Of a stretch of 64,000 nt of DNA, positions 25,580 to 35,373 are shown in pieces; positions within the stretch are counted from its first letter, which is position 1; every line of letters starts with the position of its first letter. This DNA is from Actinocorallia sp. API 0066. Its GTDB lineage: Bacteria; Actinomycetota; Actinomycetes; Streptosporangiales; Streptosporangiaceae. The notes beneath the pieces were generated by a model that saw only the letters and a program-made list of their open reading frames with translations, was not told where the DNA came from and did no database searches. Both the position numbers and the translations under genes were made by a program. The stretch covers positions 620,001 to 684,000 of the forward strand of contig NZ_JAJLQY010000001.1 in the NCBI RefSeq assembly GCF_020991275.1, given 5' to 3'.

Positions 25580-26059
25580 CTACCGCGCGACGGCGTGGAG
25601 TGCCTCCCCCGCGAGACGGTAACCCGTCCACTCGCTCATCGCCTTGGCGCCGAGGGACTCGTAGAAGCGGATGGACGGGGTGTTCCAGTCCAGGCAGGCC
25701 CACTCGTAGCGGGCGTAGCCGCGCGCCACGGCGACGCGGGCCAGCTCGGCCAGGAGCGCCCTGCCGTAGCCGCCGCCGCGGGCCTCAGGGGCGACGTAGA
25801 GGTCTTCGAGGTAGATGCCGTGCTTGCCGGTCCAGGTGGAGAAGTTGAGGAACCAGAGGGCGAAGCCGACCGGGGTGCCCGAGGCGTCCTGCGCGAGGTG
25901 CGCGAAGACCTTGGGTTCGGCGCCGAAGAGGGCGGCGCGCAGGTCCTCCTCGGTGGCCTCGACCTTGTCCAGTTCCTTCTCGTACTCCGCGAGGTCGCGG
26001 ATGAACCCCAGGATGACGGGGACGTCCGCGGGCGTCGCGGCCCTGACCTTCGTGCTCAT
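25580..26059 (-). CDS. GNAT acetyltransferase, SSAT-like
   Basis: A 159-residue GNAT enzyme. RAATPADVPVILGFIRDLAEYEKELDKVEAT at the N-terminus and YLEDLYVAPEARGGGYGRALL with the acetyl-CoA-binding R-x-x-G-x-G/A loop are seen. WACLDWNTPSIRFYESLGA closes the fold. The arrangement resembles diamine/thialysine N-acetyltransferases, so an amine is a likely substrate; this remains an inference. It is a single gene between the sigma operon and sodN. Confidence 0.87.
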   Translation of the reverse strand: MSTKVRAATPADVPVILGFIRDLAEYEKELDKVEATEEDLRAALFGAEPKVFAHLAQDASGTPVGFALWFLNFSTWTGKHGIYLEDLYVAPEARGGGYGRALLAELARVAVARGYARYEWACLDWNTPSIRFYESLGAKAMSEWTGYRLAGEALHAVAR

Positions 26060-26191
26060 ACCGCCAGACTAACGGCGTCCCGTCGTCCGGCGGCCGACGG
26101 CGGCGTGACACGACGACGCCCGGAAGCCGCGGCCGGTGCGGGCCGGGCGTCCGGGCGTCGTCGGTGGCCGCCAGGGGCCGGGGGCCGAGGG

Positions 26192-26587
26192 TCAGCCCTT
26201 CTTGGTCTCCCAGAAGATGGCGTCGATCTCCGCGATCTTGGCGAGGAGTTCGTCCGCGACCTTCACGTCGAGGCTGCCCTTGGTCCCGCCGGCGCCGGCC
26301 AGCTTGGTCGCCTCGTTGAACAGCGTGTTCAGCTGCGGGTACTTCTCGAAGTGCGGCGGCTTGAAGTAGTCCGTCCACAGCACCCACAGGTGGTGCTTGA
26401 CGAGGTCGGACCGCTCCTCCTTGATGGCGATGGCGCGGACCTTGAACTGGTCGTCGTCGCTGGCGTGGTACTTCTCGATGGTCGCCTTGACGGACTCGGC
26501 CTCGATCCGGGCCTGCGCGGGGTCGTAGACGCCGCACGGCAGGTCGCAGTGCGCCGAGACGACGGTGGTGGGTCGGAGAACGCTCAC
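26192..26587 (-). CDS. sodN: nickel superoxide dismutase
   Basis: A 131-residue Ni-SOD precursor. The Ni-hook HCDLPCGVYDPAQ begins at residue 13. His13, Cys14 and Cys18 would be His1, Cys2 and Cys6 after removal of a 12-residue propeptide by SodX. The following helices are normal for the family (AESVKATIEKYHASDDDQFK, HHLWVLWTDYFKPPHF, IDAIFWETKKG). The start is GTG 26587, with AAGGGA about 10 bases upstream. It detoxifies superoxide in the cytoplasm, and transcription is usually nickel-dependent through Nur. The maturation protease gene is divergent 93 bases away. Confidence 0.96.
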   Translation of the reverse strand: MSVLRPTTVVSAHCDLPCGVYDPAQARIEAESVKATIEKYHASDDDQFKVRAIAIKEERSDLVKHHLWVLWTDYFKPPHFEKYPQLNTLFNEATKLAGAGGTKGSLDVKVADELLAKIAEIDAIFWETKKG

Positions 26588-26680
26588 GGGTCGTGATTCC
26601 CTTCGTGAGTCGATGCGGATCGGATCTTGCCGTTCAGACATTACTCCCGCGCGGGTGCGGCGTGATCGAGGAGGTTGGGG

Positions 26681-26995
26681 ATGGGCTGGAAGCCCGTACG
26701 GGTCGAGGGGCGCTCGATGCTGCCCGCGCTCGCGCCCGGTGACCTGCTGGCCGTCCGGACGGGCGCCGTGGTCCGTCCCGGCGACGTGGTGGTGGCCCGG
26801 CACGCGGGGGCGCTCATCGTGAAACGTGCCACGTTCCGGCAGGACGGCGGATGGTGGCTGGAGAGCGACAACCAGAAGGCGCCGGGACGGCGCGACAGCT
26901 GGGATTTCGGCGCGGTCCCGGACACCGAGATCGTCGGCCGTGTGCTGTTCCGCTATTGGCCGCCGCTGCGTTTGCGGCAGGCCGGGGAGCAGTAG
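26681..26995 (+). CDS. sodX: nickel SOD maturation protease SodX
   Basis: A 104-residue S26 signal-peptidase-like protein from ATG 26681, placed after GAGGAGG. The catalytic Ser is in VEGRSMLPALAPGD, and the general-base Lys is in ALIVKRATFR. LESDNQKAPGRRDSWDFG follows. There is no membrane anchor, as expected for the cytosolic protease that cuts the SodN propeptide. It is divergent from sodN. The 3' end overlaps the convergent CGNR gene by 43 bases. Confidence 0.92.
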   Translation: MGWKPVRVEGRSMLPALAPGDLLAVRTGAVVRPGDVVVARHAGALIVKRATFRQDGGWWLESDNQKAPGRRDSWDFGAVPDTEIVGRVLFRYWPPLRLRQAGEQ

Positions 26996-27459
26996 CGCCG
27001 CCTTTTCCCCGACCCGTCCGCGAGAAAGACGTTGTCGCAGTCGTCGGCGGCGCAGACGCCGAGCGCGCGGAATCCGCGGGCGCCGACCACGAGGCTGAGT
27101 CCCATCGCCGCGCCCGCCGCGTAACGGTCGGGCACCGAGCCGTCCTCGGAGAGGTGCAGGTGCCACTCCTGCCCGTCGTGGTTGGACAGCGCCGGGTGGA
27201 TCGGGTGCCGGAGCAGGAGCTGGTTCACGCCGTCGGCGGCGCGGTCGACGGCGCCCGCGGCGGCCGCCTCGAAGACGCTGCGCAGGTCGTGCCGTAGCTG
27301 GCGCATGGCCTCCAGGTCGCGGGAGGTGACCCGGCCCATGAGGTGCGGGCGGATCAGCAGCAGGGAGCGGAGCGTGTCGAGATCGCGCAGCGCGTCCACC
27401 GCGGGTTCCCGCGTGTTGACGAGTTCGACCGCCAGGTCCGCGTAGGAGACGAGGTCCAC
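26953..27459 (-). CDS. ABATE / CGNR zinc-finger regulator
   Basis: A 168-residue protein from GTG 27459. The N-terminal ABATE domain has DLAVELVNTREPAVDALRDL and LEAMRQLRHDLRSVFEAAAAG. The C-terminal treble-clef CGNR finger is CAADDCDNVFLADGSGKRRRYCSPAC. These proteins are thought to be DNA-binding stress regulators. Its last 14 codons overlap sodX on the opposite strand. Confidence 0.85.
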   Translation of the reverse strand: MDLVSYADLAVELVNTREPAVDALRDLDTLRSLLLIRPHLMGRVTSRDLEAMRQLRHDLRSVFEAAAAGAVDRAADGVNQLLLRHPIHPALSNHDGQEWHLHLSEDGSVPDRYAAGAAMGLSLVVGARGFRALGVCAADDCDNVFLADGSGKRRRYCSPACRKRSGGQ

Positions 27460-27574
27460 GAGAGCACCTCACGCTGTTCCATAATGCCCGCTCCGGCCCC
27501 CGGAGTTCAGTATCGCACGAAAAGGCGAGGGCAGGATGGAATTCTCAACTCGGGGGCGGAGAATGGCGCGCGAT

Positions 27575-28543
27575 TCACATGGTGAAAACAATCTTGCCGA
27601 AGTGCGCGCCGGAGGCCATCGCCGCGAACCCGTCCCTGGCCTGGGTCAACGGCAGCACCCTGTCGATCCGTGGCCGCACGCCCGAGGTGTCCAGGAGGCT
27701 CGCGAGCCGGGCCAACTGGTCGCGGGTGCCCATCGTGGAGCCGACGACCTGGAGCTGGAGGAAGAACACCCTGGTCAGCTCGGCCGGGGGCGCGTCGCCC
27801 GAGGTGGCGCCGGAGATCACGATCCGGCCGCCCGGCCGCAGCGACCTGACCGAGTGGCCCCAGGTCGCCGCGCCGACCGTCTCCAGCACCGCGTCCACCT
27901 TGCCGGGCAGCCGCGCGCCCGCCTCAAAAACCGCGTCCGCGCCCAGCTCCAGCGCCTGCTTGCGCTTGGCGTCGCTGCGGCTCGTCGCCCACACCCGGTA
28001 GCCGGTGGCCGCGCCCAGCGCGATCGCCGCCGTCGCGACGCCGCCGCCCGCGCCCTGCACCAGCACCGTGCCGCCCGGCTGCACCCCGGACTTCTCGAAC
28101 AGCATCCGGTAGGCCGTCAGCCACGCCGTCGGCAGGCAGGCCGCCTCCTCGAACGACAGGGACGCGGGCTTCGGCACCAGGTTGCGCCGAGGCACCACCA
28201 CCTTCTCCGCGAATGTGCCGTCGTGCACCTCCGACAGCAGTGAACGACGCGGATCAAGGGTCTCGTCACCCCCGCCCCGCGCCGGGTCGCCGATCACCGC
28301 GTGCACGATGACCTCGTTGCCGTCCTCGTCGATCCCGGCGGCGTCGCAGCCGAGCACGAGCGGCAGTTGTTCCGGGCGCACCCCGACGCCCCTCAGCGTC
28401 CACAGGTCGTGGTGGTTGAGGGCGGCCGCCCGGACGGTGACGGTCGTCCAGCCCTCGGGGGCGACGGGGTCGGGGCGCTCGCCCGTCTCCAGTCCGGTCA
28501 GCGGATTCTCCGCGTCGATACGCGCGGCGGTCACAGCGAACAT
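27575..28543 (-). CDS. zinc-type alcohol dehydrogenase-like quinone oxidoreductase
   Basis: A 322-residue MDR-superfamily protein from ATG 28543. An N-terminal GroES-like part contains AAALNHHDLWTLRGVGVRPE and LVLGCDAAGIDEDGNEV. The NAD(P)H-binding part has GTVLVQGAGGGVATAAIALG, ATSRSDAKRKQALELGAD and GGRIVISGATSG. A structural-zinc cysteine lobe is missing, as in quinone oxidoreductases of this group. The substrate is unknown. It is divergent from the ABC transporter operon. Confidence 0.87.
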   Translation of the reverse strand: MFAVTAARIDAENPLTGLETGERPDPVAPEGWTTVTVRAAALNHHDLWTLRGVGVRPEQLPLVLGCDAAGIDEDGNEVIVHAVIGDPARGGGDETLDPRRSLLSEVHDGTFAEKVVVPRRNLVPKPASLSFEEAACLPTAWLTAYRMLFEKSGVQPGGTVLVQGAGGGVATAAIALGAATGYRVWATSRSDAKRKQALELGADAVFEAGARLPGKVDAVLETVGAATWGHSVRSLRPGGRIVISGATSGDAPPAELTRVFFLQLQVVGSTMGTRDQLARLASLLDTSGVRPRIDRVLPLTQARDGFAAMASGAHFGKIVFTM

Positions 28544-28773
28544 GGCCCGCACCCTAACCGGACGGGTCGCGGCGGCCGTCGCGCGGGGTCGGACGACCGG
28601 GCCGGGGAATGTGATCCGCGCCACTGCCGGTCATGGAGCACCGTGCTGTCTCGTCCTTTTTGCGTGACAGCTAGGGACGGAGACCTCATGAACCCCATCG
28701 GCGGAGGGCCTGGCGCGATCCGTCGCGGGCCCCGGCGGAACACGACGGCGTGCGCGCGGGAAGAGGTGCGCGC

Positions 28774-29685
28774 GTGACCGCCGCGATCGCCACCTCCGGA
28801 CTGGTGAAGTCCTTCGGCCGGATCCGCGCGCTGAACCGGCTCGACCTCACCGTGGAGTCCGGCGAGGTCCACGGGTTCCTCGGCCCGAACGGCGCGGGGA
28901 AATCCACCACTGTCCGGGTGTTGCTCGGGTTGCTGCGGGCCGACTCCGGCGGGGTGGAGGTGCTCGGCGGCGACCCGTGGCGCGACGCGGTCGCCCTGCA
29001 CCGCCGGATGGCGTACGTGCCGGGGGACGTCGAGCTGTGGCCGAACCTCACCGGAGGGGAGACGATCGATCTCCTCGGACGGCTGAGGGGCGGCCTCGAC
29101 CCGGTGGCCAGGGCGGAGCTGATCGAGAGGTTCGATCTCGATCCCACCAGGAAGGGCCGCACCTACTCCAAGGGGAACCGGCAGAAGGTGGCGATCGTGG
29201 CGGCGCTCGCCTCCGACGCGGAGCTGCTGCTGCTCGACGAGCCGACCTCCGGGCTCGACCCGCTGATGGAGGCGGTGTTCCAGGACGTCATCAAGAAGAT
29301 GAAGGCGGAGGGACGCACGGTGCTGCTCTCCAGCCACATCCTGGCGCAGGTGGAGCAGCTCGCCGACAGGGTCAGCATCATCCGGCGGGGCGAGATCGCG
29401 CAGACCGGGACGCTCGCGGAGATGCGGCACCTGACCCGCACGACCATCGAGGCCGACCTCGACCGCCCGGCCGTGGGCCTGGACCAGGTGCCCGGCGTCC
29501 ACGACCTGGTGGCCGAGGGCGGCCGGGTACGGTTCGCCGTCGACGGCGGCCACCTGGACGCGGCGGTGCGGGCGCTGACCGGGTTCGGGCTGCGCGGCCT
29601 GACCAGCCACCCGCCCACGCTGGAGGAGCTCATGCTGCGCCACTACGGCGACGAGCTCGCCGAGGCGGGCGGGGGGAACCGGTGA
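28774..29685 (+). CDS. ABC transporter ATP-binding protein
   Basis: A 303-residue ATPase. Walker A is GPNGAGKST, the Q/D-loop region is [14 protein letters not shown], a signature variant is [11 protein letters not shown], and Walker B is [27 protein letters not shown] carries the switch His. A C-terminal domain of about 80 residues resembles those of drug or polyketide exporters (DrrA-like). GTG 28774 lies after GGGAAGAGG. The last codons overlap the permease start by 4 bases (GTGA), so a two-gene exporter is formed. Confidence 0.92.
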   Translation: MTAAIATSGLVKSFGRIRALNRLDLTVESGEVHGFLGPNGAGKSTTVRVLLGLLRADSGGVEVLGGDPWRDAVALHRRMAYVPGDVELWPNLTGGETIDLLGRLRGGLDPVARAELIERFDLDPTRKGRTYSKGNRQKVAIVAALASDAELLLLDEPTSGLDPLMEAVFQDVIKKMKAEGRTVLLSSHILAQVEQLADRVSIIRRGEIAQTGTLAEMRHLTRTTIEADLDRPAVGLDQVPGVHDLVAEGGRVRFAVDGGHLDAAVRALTGFGLRGLTSHPPTLEELMLRHYGDELAEAGGGNR

Positions 29686-31331
29686 CCGCGACCACCGTCC
29701 GGGAGCCGAGCCGGGCGCACACAGGCCGTCCGCCCGGCCACGTGCTGGCCGGGACCGGCACGCTGATCCGGCTCATCCTGCGGCGCGAGCGGATCAAACT
29801 GCCGTCCTGGCTCCTGGGCGTCACCCTGCTGCTCGCCTACTTCGACACCGTGGTGTCGGAGAGCACGAAGACGCCCGAGCAGCTCCAGGACGTCAAGCGG
29901 TTCACCGAGGGCACGATCGGTGCCGTCTTCGGCCCCGGCTACGGCCGGGACGCCATCACCACGGAGCGGTACGTCGTCGGCGTCTACGGGCTGTTCTTCT
30001 TTGTGCTGGCGGCGCTGATGACCCTGCTGCTGGTCTCCCGGCACACCCGGCTCGACGAGCAGCACGGCAGGGTCGAGCTGCTGCGCGCCACCGTGGTGGG
30101 CAGGTACGCGCAGCTCACCGCGGTGCTGGCGGTGGCCGTCGGCGCGAACGCCCTGCTGGCGCTGCTGCTCGGCGGCGTCCTGGCCGGGAAGGGCTACGAC
30201 GCGGGCCAGGGGCTGCTGTTCGGCGCCGGTGTGGCCGCGGTGGGGCTGGTCTTCGCCGGGATCACCGCGTTCACCGTCCAGGTCACCCAGTACTCACGGG
30301 CCGCGACCGGGATCGCGGGCGCGCTGCTGGGGGCGGCCTGGGTCGTCCGGGCGGTGGGCGACATGATCCAGGACCACGGCAGCCCGCTGTCCTGGTTCTC
30401 GCCGCTGGCCTGGTCGAACCAGACACGGCCCTACGTCGACGGGCGATGGTGGCCGCTGCTGCTCTCGCTCGGCCTCGCCACGGCGGCCACGGCGGCCGGT
30501 TACGCGCTGTCGGCCCGCCGCGACGTCGGCGCGGGCCTGGTCGCCGCCCGCACCGGCGCGGCAACGGCGGCACCGTGGCTCGCCTCCCCGCTCGCCGCCG
30601 CGTTCCGGCTCCAGCGGTCCGCCCTGTTCTGGTGGACGGCGGCGCTCTCGGTCTTCGGCTTCGTCTTCGGCGGGGCCGCCGACCAGATCGCCGACGCGGA
30701 CGGCATCAGCGCGGACCGCCTCGACATGTTCGGCGGCTCGGCGGACACCCTGGTCAGCGGTTATCTCGGGGTGATCACGCTGTTCACCGCGGTCTTCGCG
30801 GGCGTCATGGCGGTCCTGGGCCTGCAGGCGGTGCGCGCGGAGGAGGCGAGGGGACGTGCCGAACCGGTGCTGGCGACGGCGACCAGCCGCACGGCGTGGC
30901 TGGGCGGCTACGTGGCGGTGCTCTCGCTCGGCGTCGTCGGGCTGCTGCTGGCCGCCGGGTTCACGACCGGGCTCGGCGCCGCCCTGTCGGTGGGCGACGC
31001 CGCCCTCCTCTGGGACGTGACCGTGGCGCACCTGGCGCACGCGCCCGGGGTCCTGGTGCTGCTCGGCGTCGCGGTACTGCTGTTCGGGCTGCTTCCCCGG
31101 GCCATCGGCGCGACCTGGGCACTGATCGGCTACAGCCTGTTCGCCGGTGTTTTCGGGACACTGCTGGACCTGCCACAGGGCGTGCGCGACCTGCTGCCCA
31201 TGGAACACACCGGCCGCCCCCCACTGGACGACGTCCCCTGGCCGGCACTGGCGATCCTCCTGGTGATCGCCGCCGCGCTGACGGCCGCCGGGATAGCCGG
31301 CTTCCGCCGCCGCGACCTGGAGACAAGGTGA
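29682..31331 (+). CDS. ABC exporter permease, two six-helix halves
   Basis: A 549-residue polytopic protein with about twelve helices in two halves, such as [32 protein letters not shown] and [21 protein letters not shown] in the first, and [20 protein letters not shown] and [20 protein letters not shown] in the second. [19 protein letters not shown] and [20 protein letters not shown] are repeated cytosolic E-x-x-GR-x-E motifs of this exporter family, sometimes annotated as polyketide antibiotic exporters. It is coupled to the ATPase. Substrate is unknown. The meroterpenoid cluster begins 2.2 kb downstream on the other strand, so a link is possible but not shown. Confidence 0.88.
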   Translation: MTATTVREPSRAHTGRPPGHVLAGTGTLIRLILRRERIKLPSWLLGVTLLLAYFDTVVSESTKTPEQLQDVKRFTEGTIGAVFGPGYGRDAITTERYVVGVYGLFFFVLAALMTLLLVSRHTRLDEQHGRVELLRATVVGRYAQLTAVLAVAVGANALLALLLGGVLAGKGYDAGQGLLFGAGVAAVGLVFAGITAFTVQVTQYSRAATGIAGALLGAAWVVRAVGDMIQDHGSPLSWFSPLAWSNQTRPYVDGRWWPLLLSLGLATAATAAGYALSARRDVGAGLVAARTGAATAAPWLASPLAAAFRLQRSALFWWTAALSVFGFVFGGAADQIADADGISADRLDMFGGSADTLVSGYLGVITLFTAVFAGVMAVLGLQAVRAEEARGRAEPVLATATSRTAWLGGYVAVLSLGVVGLLLAAGFTTGLGAALSVGDAALLWDVTVAHLAHAPGVLVLLGVAVLLFGLLPRAIGATWALIGYSLFAGVFGTLLDLPQGVRDLLPMEHTGRPPLDDVPWPALAILLVIAAALTAAGIAGFRRRDLETR

Positions 31332-31607
31332 ACCACCGGTCGCGGGCCGCGCCCGCGACCGGCCCCCCGCGAAAAGGAACACCGGAGCAGGGGAGGAGGC
31401 GGCTGGCCGAATCGCGCCACCCGGCGGATTTTATGGCCGGCATTTAGGCTGACTGCATCTGGGTTTTGCTACCGTACGTGCCAAGGGAAGAAAGGCGGTT
31501 TTGCCGCCCTTTCCAGACGCCACGGCGACGGCGTCTCCATGGCACATTGAGGCTTGCGCTCGGTGAAAAGGCGTAGGTGCTTCACTGAGGAATGGGACCG
31601 ACGCGGT

Positions 31608-32507
31608 ATGTCCATCTCGAACCTGTACAGTGACCTGCGCCCACGGGCGTTCGTGATCGCCTACCAGATGCTCGGCAGCGTGAGCGAGGCCGAGGACGCC
31701 GTGCAGGAGGCGTTCCTGCGGATCCACCAGACCCTGCAGCGGGACGAACAGATCGAGTCGCCGCAGGCGTACCTCACCACCGTGGTCACCCGGATCGCCG
31801 TCGACCACCTGCGTTCGGCGCGGGCGCGGCGGGAGCACTATGTCGGTGAATGGCTGCCGGAGCCGTTGGCCACCGGGTCGCTGCCGGCCGAGCAGGCGGA
31901 GATGGCCGACTCGCTCTCCCTCGCCTTCCTGGTTCTGCTGGAGAGCCTGACCCCGCGGCAGCGCGCCGCGTTCCTGCTCCGTGAGGTCTTCGAGTACCCC
32001 TACGCGGAGGTCGCCAGGATCGTCGGCACGGACGTGGACAGCGCCCGCCACCTGGTCGCCCGCGCCCGGAACCAGGTGCGGCAGCGCCGGTCGCGCTACC
32101 ACGCGTCCCGGCGGCGCCGGGACGAGCTCGCGCGGCGCTTCTTCGCCGCCGCCGAGCACGGCGACCTGCCCGCGCTGGAGAAACTGCTCGCGGACGAGGT
32201 GACGCTGTACGTCGACGGCGGCGGCAAGGCGCCCGCGCTGATGCGTCCGGTCAGCGGGCTGCTGCGGGTGGCCAGGTCCCTGGTGGGCGCGACGTCCGCG
32301 CTGGCCGCCCGGGGGATGCGGGTGGTCACCACCGACGTGAACGGGCAGCCGGGCGCCGTGACGGTCGACGCGGACGGCAGGCTGATCGGGGTCCTCGGGC
32401 TCGACGTGGCAGGGGACCGGATCCGCGCCATCCACTTCGTCGCCAACCCTGACAAGCTCCGCCACCTGGAACGTGCCGGTAGGGGTTTCCACGCGCCGTC
32501 CCCGTGA
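31608..32507 (+). CDS. ECF41-type sigma factor with SnoaL-like domain (SigJ-like)
   Basis: A 299-residue sigma factor. Region 2 is FVIAYQMLGSVSEAEDAVQ and SPQAYLTTVVTRIAVDHLRS. Region 4 is LTPRQRAAFLLREVFEYPYAE and DVDSARHLVARARNQV. The C-terminal SnoaL-like extension of about 120 residues has the family motifs WLPEP, DGGGK and NPDKL. In ECF41 factors that extension regulates activity in place of a separate anti-sigma factor. No typical partner oxidoreductase or carboxymuconolactone decarboxylase is adjacent. It lies between the ABC exporter and the meroterpenoid cluster. Confidence 0.9.
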   Translation: MSISNLYSDLRPRAFVIAYQMLGSVSEAEDAVQEAFLRIHQTLQRDEQIESPQAYLTTVVTRIAVDHLRSARARREHYVGEWLPEPLATGSLPAEQAEMADSLSLAFLVLLESLTPRQRAAFLLREVFEYPYAEVARIVGTDVDSARHLVARARNQVRQRRSRYHASRRRRDELARRFFAAAEHGDLPALEKLLADEVTLYVDGGGKAPALMRPVSGLLRVARSLVGATSALAARGMRVVTTDVNGQPGAVTVDADGRLIGVLGLDVAGDRIRAIHFVANPDKLRHLERAGRGFHAPSP

Positions 32508-32668
32508 TTCCACCGATTCCCCGGGACGGCTCGCAGATTGGTTTATCGGGTCTTCCGGAGATGTGCCGGGGCTATTGACGCGCCTGCCTATTTTGAGGAT
32601 TATTGGTGGAGCACGGCGCTTTCTCCTTGTGGAAATCCAGAACCGGGGACGTCACCTCGGGGGAGTTT

Positions 32669-33316
32669 ATGGCAGAAGTACTGTTGTGCACCGCGGAATC
32701 GTGTCGGCTGAGTTTTGACGGAGAATCGAGGGGCGGACCCCGCCGGGTCGGCCAAGGCTGGTTCGTGTGCACCGCGTGTCTGGATCTGTTGGTGGGCGGG
32801 CTGGCGAACCTGCCCGCCCTGTACGACGACTGCGTGCGCCGCGAGGAAACTGGAACGCTACAAGTCCGCCGCCGCGGCTCCCGGAAGAACAGATCCATCG
32901 ATCCGATGAGCCCGGCCGCCGTCGACACCCGTGCCGCCATTCGCGTCGTCCTCGAACACTGGGCGGGCCTCGTCGCCAGTGAGCGCCGCGTCCAGCCTCC
33001 CGACCGGGACATCCGGGTGCTCACCGGCTTCCTCCGGCGGCACGCCGAATGGCTGGCCGCCCACCCGGCCGCGGCGGAGGCGGTGGACGAGATCAGGGAT
33101 CTTGTGCTCTCGGCCCGGCGCGCCGCGTACCCGAAGGGCGGTGCGCGAAGCCGTGTCGGCTCCTGTCCGAACTGCAGCGGTGAACTCGTCGCCCTGATCC
33201 GCGCCGGGGACGACGCGCTGCCGTCCGAGATCGTGTGCACCAGCGTGCCCGAACACGCGTGGCCGGCCGCGCGCTGGGCCACGCTCGCCCGTGAGATGAG
33301 AAGAGGAACCCGGTGA
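32669..33316 (+). CDS. hypothetical cysteine-rich (zinc-ribbon) protein
   Basis: A 215-residue protein from ATG 32669 after GGGGGAG. The N-terminus has two Cys pairs (LLCTAESCRLSF and WFVCTACLDLLVG), likely a zinc site. A helical middle (LPALYDDCVRREE and AAIRVVLEHWAGLVASER) follows. A second ribbon, VGSCPNCSGELVALIRAGDD, with EIVCTSVPEH comes near the end. I recall similar proteins paired with a short HTH protein in many actinomycete accessory regions. No function is assigned. The small HTH gene follows after 37 bases. Confidence 0.75.
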   Translation: MAEVLLCTAESCRLSFDGESRGGPRRVGQGWFVCTACLDLLVGGLANLPALYDDCVRREETGTLQVRRRGSRKNRSIDPMSPAAVDTRAAIRVVLEHWAGLVASERRVQPPDRDIRVLTGFLRRHAEWLAAHPAAAEAVDEIRDLVLSARRAAYPKGGARSRVGSCPNCSGELVALIRAGDDALPSEIVCTSVPEHAWPAARWATLAREMRRGTR

Positions 33317-33353
33317 AAGGCACGGATCCAGGCCGTAGAAAAGGAAGAACCAG

Positions 33354-33539
33354 ATGAGCGCCGAGACCCAGAAGACGGGCCTGACCGCCGATGACGTCGC
33401 CGCGATCTGGCGGATTCCCAAAGGCACCATCTACCGGTACGCGCACGAGTCGAAATGGCGCCGCTACACCCACGACCGTCGGGTGTACTACCACCCCGAC
33501 GACGTCATGGCCACGCTCGACCCCCCTGGACGGGGCTGA
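33354..33539 (+). CDS. small excisionase-like helix-turn-helix protein
   Basis: A 61-residue protein from ATG 33354. GLTADDVAAIWRIPKGTIYRYA followed by KWRRYTHDRRVYYHPDDVMATL is a MerR/excisionase-type winged helix (HTH_17). It follows the zinc-ribbon gene on the same strand and is probably cotranscribed. It could regulate its own operon or the adjacent meroterpenoid cluster, but no operator is visible. The gene is convergent with the last cluster gene, with 27 bases between stops. Confidence 0.78.
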   Translation: MSAETQKTGLTADDVAAIWRIPKGTIYRYAHESKWRRYTHDRRVYYHPDDVMATLDPPGRG

Positions 33540-33566
33540 CGGCCCCGGCGGGGCCGCCAGCCGCGT

Positions 33567-34370
33567 TCAGGAACGCGGGTGCGGGCAGTCGAGCCGCGCC
33601 TGGAGGATGCCGTTCCAGAACGTCGTACGCGCCCGCAGCGCCGCGTTGACGGTGCTCTCGCAGTCCGCCCACTTGCCGCCGTCGTCGCCGCACAGGTCGA
33701 CCAGCATCTGCATGGCCATCGGGGTGTGCTCCTCGGCGTCCACCTGGATGTGCCGCCGCAGGTAGTCGACGAAGGTGGAGAGCCTGCCGAACTCGGCGTT
33801 CAGGGCCGCGACCTGGTCGAACATGTCCGGGATCAGGTCCTCGCGGCCGAAGGCGAACGCCGCCGCCTGGCAGTGCACCGGCGCGTTCTCGATGAGCTGC
33901 CACGTCGAGCGCACGAACTCCGCCGCCGGACGCGGCACGCCCGCCTCGGCAAGGGACGGGAGGACGGGGGCGCCCGCCCGCAGCAGGTCGATGAAGGAGT
34001 CGATCCGCGACGTGTCCGCGTTCGCCTGCCGCATGCCGGCCACGTAGAGCTCGAAGTGGCTGATGAAGCCCGTGCCGAGTTCGTCGCTCTCCTCGACCAG
34101 GACGATGTCGTTGATCAGGCGCCGGCTCCCGGTCGGACCGTCCGGGACCCACGGCACCCGGACGCAGGTCAGGCGCCGTTGCAGGCTCTTCAGCAGGGAC
34201 ATGAAGTCCCACACGGCGAACACGTGGTGTTCCATGAAGGTCACCACCGCGTCCACGGTGTTGAGCTCCCGGTAGATCGGATGGCCGACGACGTGCAGCC
34301 GGGCCGGTTCGGTGGCTTCCTTGAGCTTGGTGATGGCGGGAGCCTCGTCGCCCCATTCGTACCGTGACAT
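33567..34370 (-). CDS. DUF3050 (haem-oxygenase-like fold) protein
   Basis: A 267-residue protein. Conserved His/Glu segments include [21 protein letters not shown] and [20 protein letters not shown], then [35 protein letters not shown]-type acid/His ([20 protein letters not shown]). These resemble the six metal ligands of haem-oxygenase-like diiron proteins. Several such proteins are oxidases, so an oxidative step on the aromatic product is plausible; this is inference. ATG 34370 is chosen, with an in-frame start at 34382 possible. It is the last gene of the meroterpenoid cluster, 58 bases after the prenyltransferase. Confidence 0.82.
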   Translation of the reverse strand: MSRYEWGDEAPAITKLKEATEPARLHVVGHPIYRELNTVDAVVTFMEHHVFAVWDFMSLLKSLQRRLTCVRVPWVPDGPTGSRRLINDIVLVEESDELGTGFISHFELYVAGMRQANADTSRIDSFIDLLRAGAPVLPSLAEAGVPRPAAEFVRSTWQLIENAPVHCQAAAFAFGREDLIPDMFDQVAALNAEFGRLSTFVDYLRRHIQVDAEEHTPMAMQMLVDLCGDDGGKWADCESTVNAALRARTTFWNGILQARLDCPHPRS

Positions 34371-34428
34371 GTGCTGCCCCATAGGTCGGTGCCGGGTCTC
34401 TTGCGCCGCGGTGGTGGTGCTCCGCTGG

Positions 34429-35328
34429 TCAGTCGCTTTCTGACACGCTCGTGTGCATGTGCTTCGTCAGGCGTGGCCGCCACTGGTAGTAGGACTGGAT
34501 CTTGTAGTACTCGCCGTCCGCGGGCGACGTGGCCACATAGACGGCCTTGGGGTCGTCCACGCCGTAGGGGATCGTCCTCAGGAAATGCTCGATCTTCGGG
34601 TCGGCCGCGTCGAACAGCGACAGCGGGTCCTTGCTGATCGCGGAGTAGCAGAACCGCTGGATCCGCGACGACTCCCAGTTCAGCGTGGCGTAGAAGCCGA
34701 ACGACCGCCGCGCGAAGTTCATCATCAGCTCGCTCGGCGCGGGCATCCCCATCTCCCGGAGCATCGTGCGGACCTTCTCCGGGGCGAGGCACGCGTCCAC
34801 CTCGCCGAAGTACACGTTCATCGTCCGGTGCCCGTAGTCCATCCCGACCAGCGTCACGTTGTCGGCGAGGCCGTGGCGGGCGAAGAAGTCGAGGTTGTCG
34901 GCGAGGGCGCGCGGCATCGAGGGCACGTCGGCGAGTTCCGACAGTTTCTGCATGCTGTCGCCGGGAAAGCACGACCATGCCTTCTGGAAGCCGCCGACGA
35001 CACCGAAGTCGATGCCGTAACCCTCGATCGGGAAACGTGCCTCGATGTCGGCGAGCAGGGCGTCGACGGGATGGCCCGTCGCCTCGACCAGGCCCTTCGA
35101 CCGGGCGAGGGCATGGGGGTCGACGGGCGGGAGCATCATCAGGTGGCAGTTGAGCTCACCCGCGTGCCTTACGTCCGTCGCCACCCGGAAGAGGATGGCG
35201 GCCCGCGGAAGAGCCTCCTCGAACGCGGTGACCAGCGGCCAGACCCTGTCGCGCGCGCACGGCACGTCCAGCAGTCCGGTCGCTTTCTCGATGGCCGAGT
35301 AGAACTCTTCCGCGGCCTTCCTGGACAT
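34429..35328 (-). CDS. ABBA aromatic prenyltransferase (NphB/CloQ family), copy 1
   Basis: A 299-residue soluble prenyltransferase. Family blocks include [20 protein letters not shown], then [90 protein letters not shown] and [13 protein letters not shown]. These align by eye along the whole length with NphB. Such enzymes transfer geranyl or related groups to aromatic carbons without an aspartate-rich motif. The acceptor here is probably the naphthoquinone made by the type III PKS. A second family member lies 2.1 kb upstream, suggesting two prenylation steps or different donors. Confidence 0.92.
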   Translation of the reverse strand: MSRKAAEEFYSAIEKATGLLDVPCARDRVWPLVTAFEEALPRAAILFRVATDVRHAGELNCHLMMLPPVDPHALARSKGLVEATGHPVDALLADIEARFPIEGYGIDFGVVGGFQKAWSCFPGDSMQKLSELADVPSMPRALADNLDFFARHGLADNVTLVGMDYGHRTMNVYFGEVDACLAPEKVRTMLREMGMPAPSELMMNFARRSFGFYATLNWESSRIQRFCYSAISKDPLSLFDAADPKIEHFLRTIPYGVDDPKAVYVATSPADGEYYKIQSYYQWRPRLTKHMHTSVSESD

Positions 35329-35373
35329 CTGACACCTCCACTTGTCGGGAAAACGGCGGTTGTGCGTCGTGGC

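Noticed and set aside
28688-28777. A 29-codon frame overlapping the ABC ATPase start
   Set aside because: It has a weak ribosome site and an Arg-rich sequence without hydrophobic or conserved features. It could be a leader peptide, but nothing beyond position supports it.
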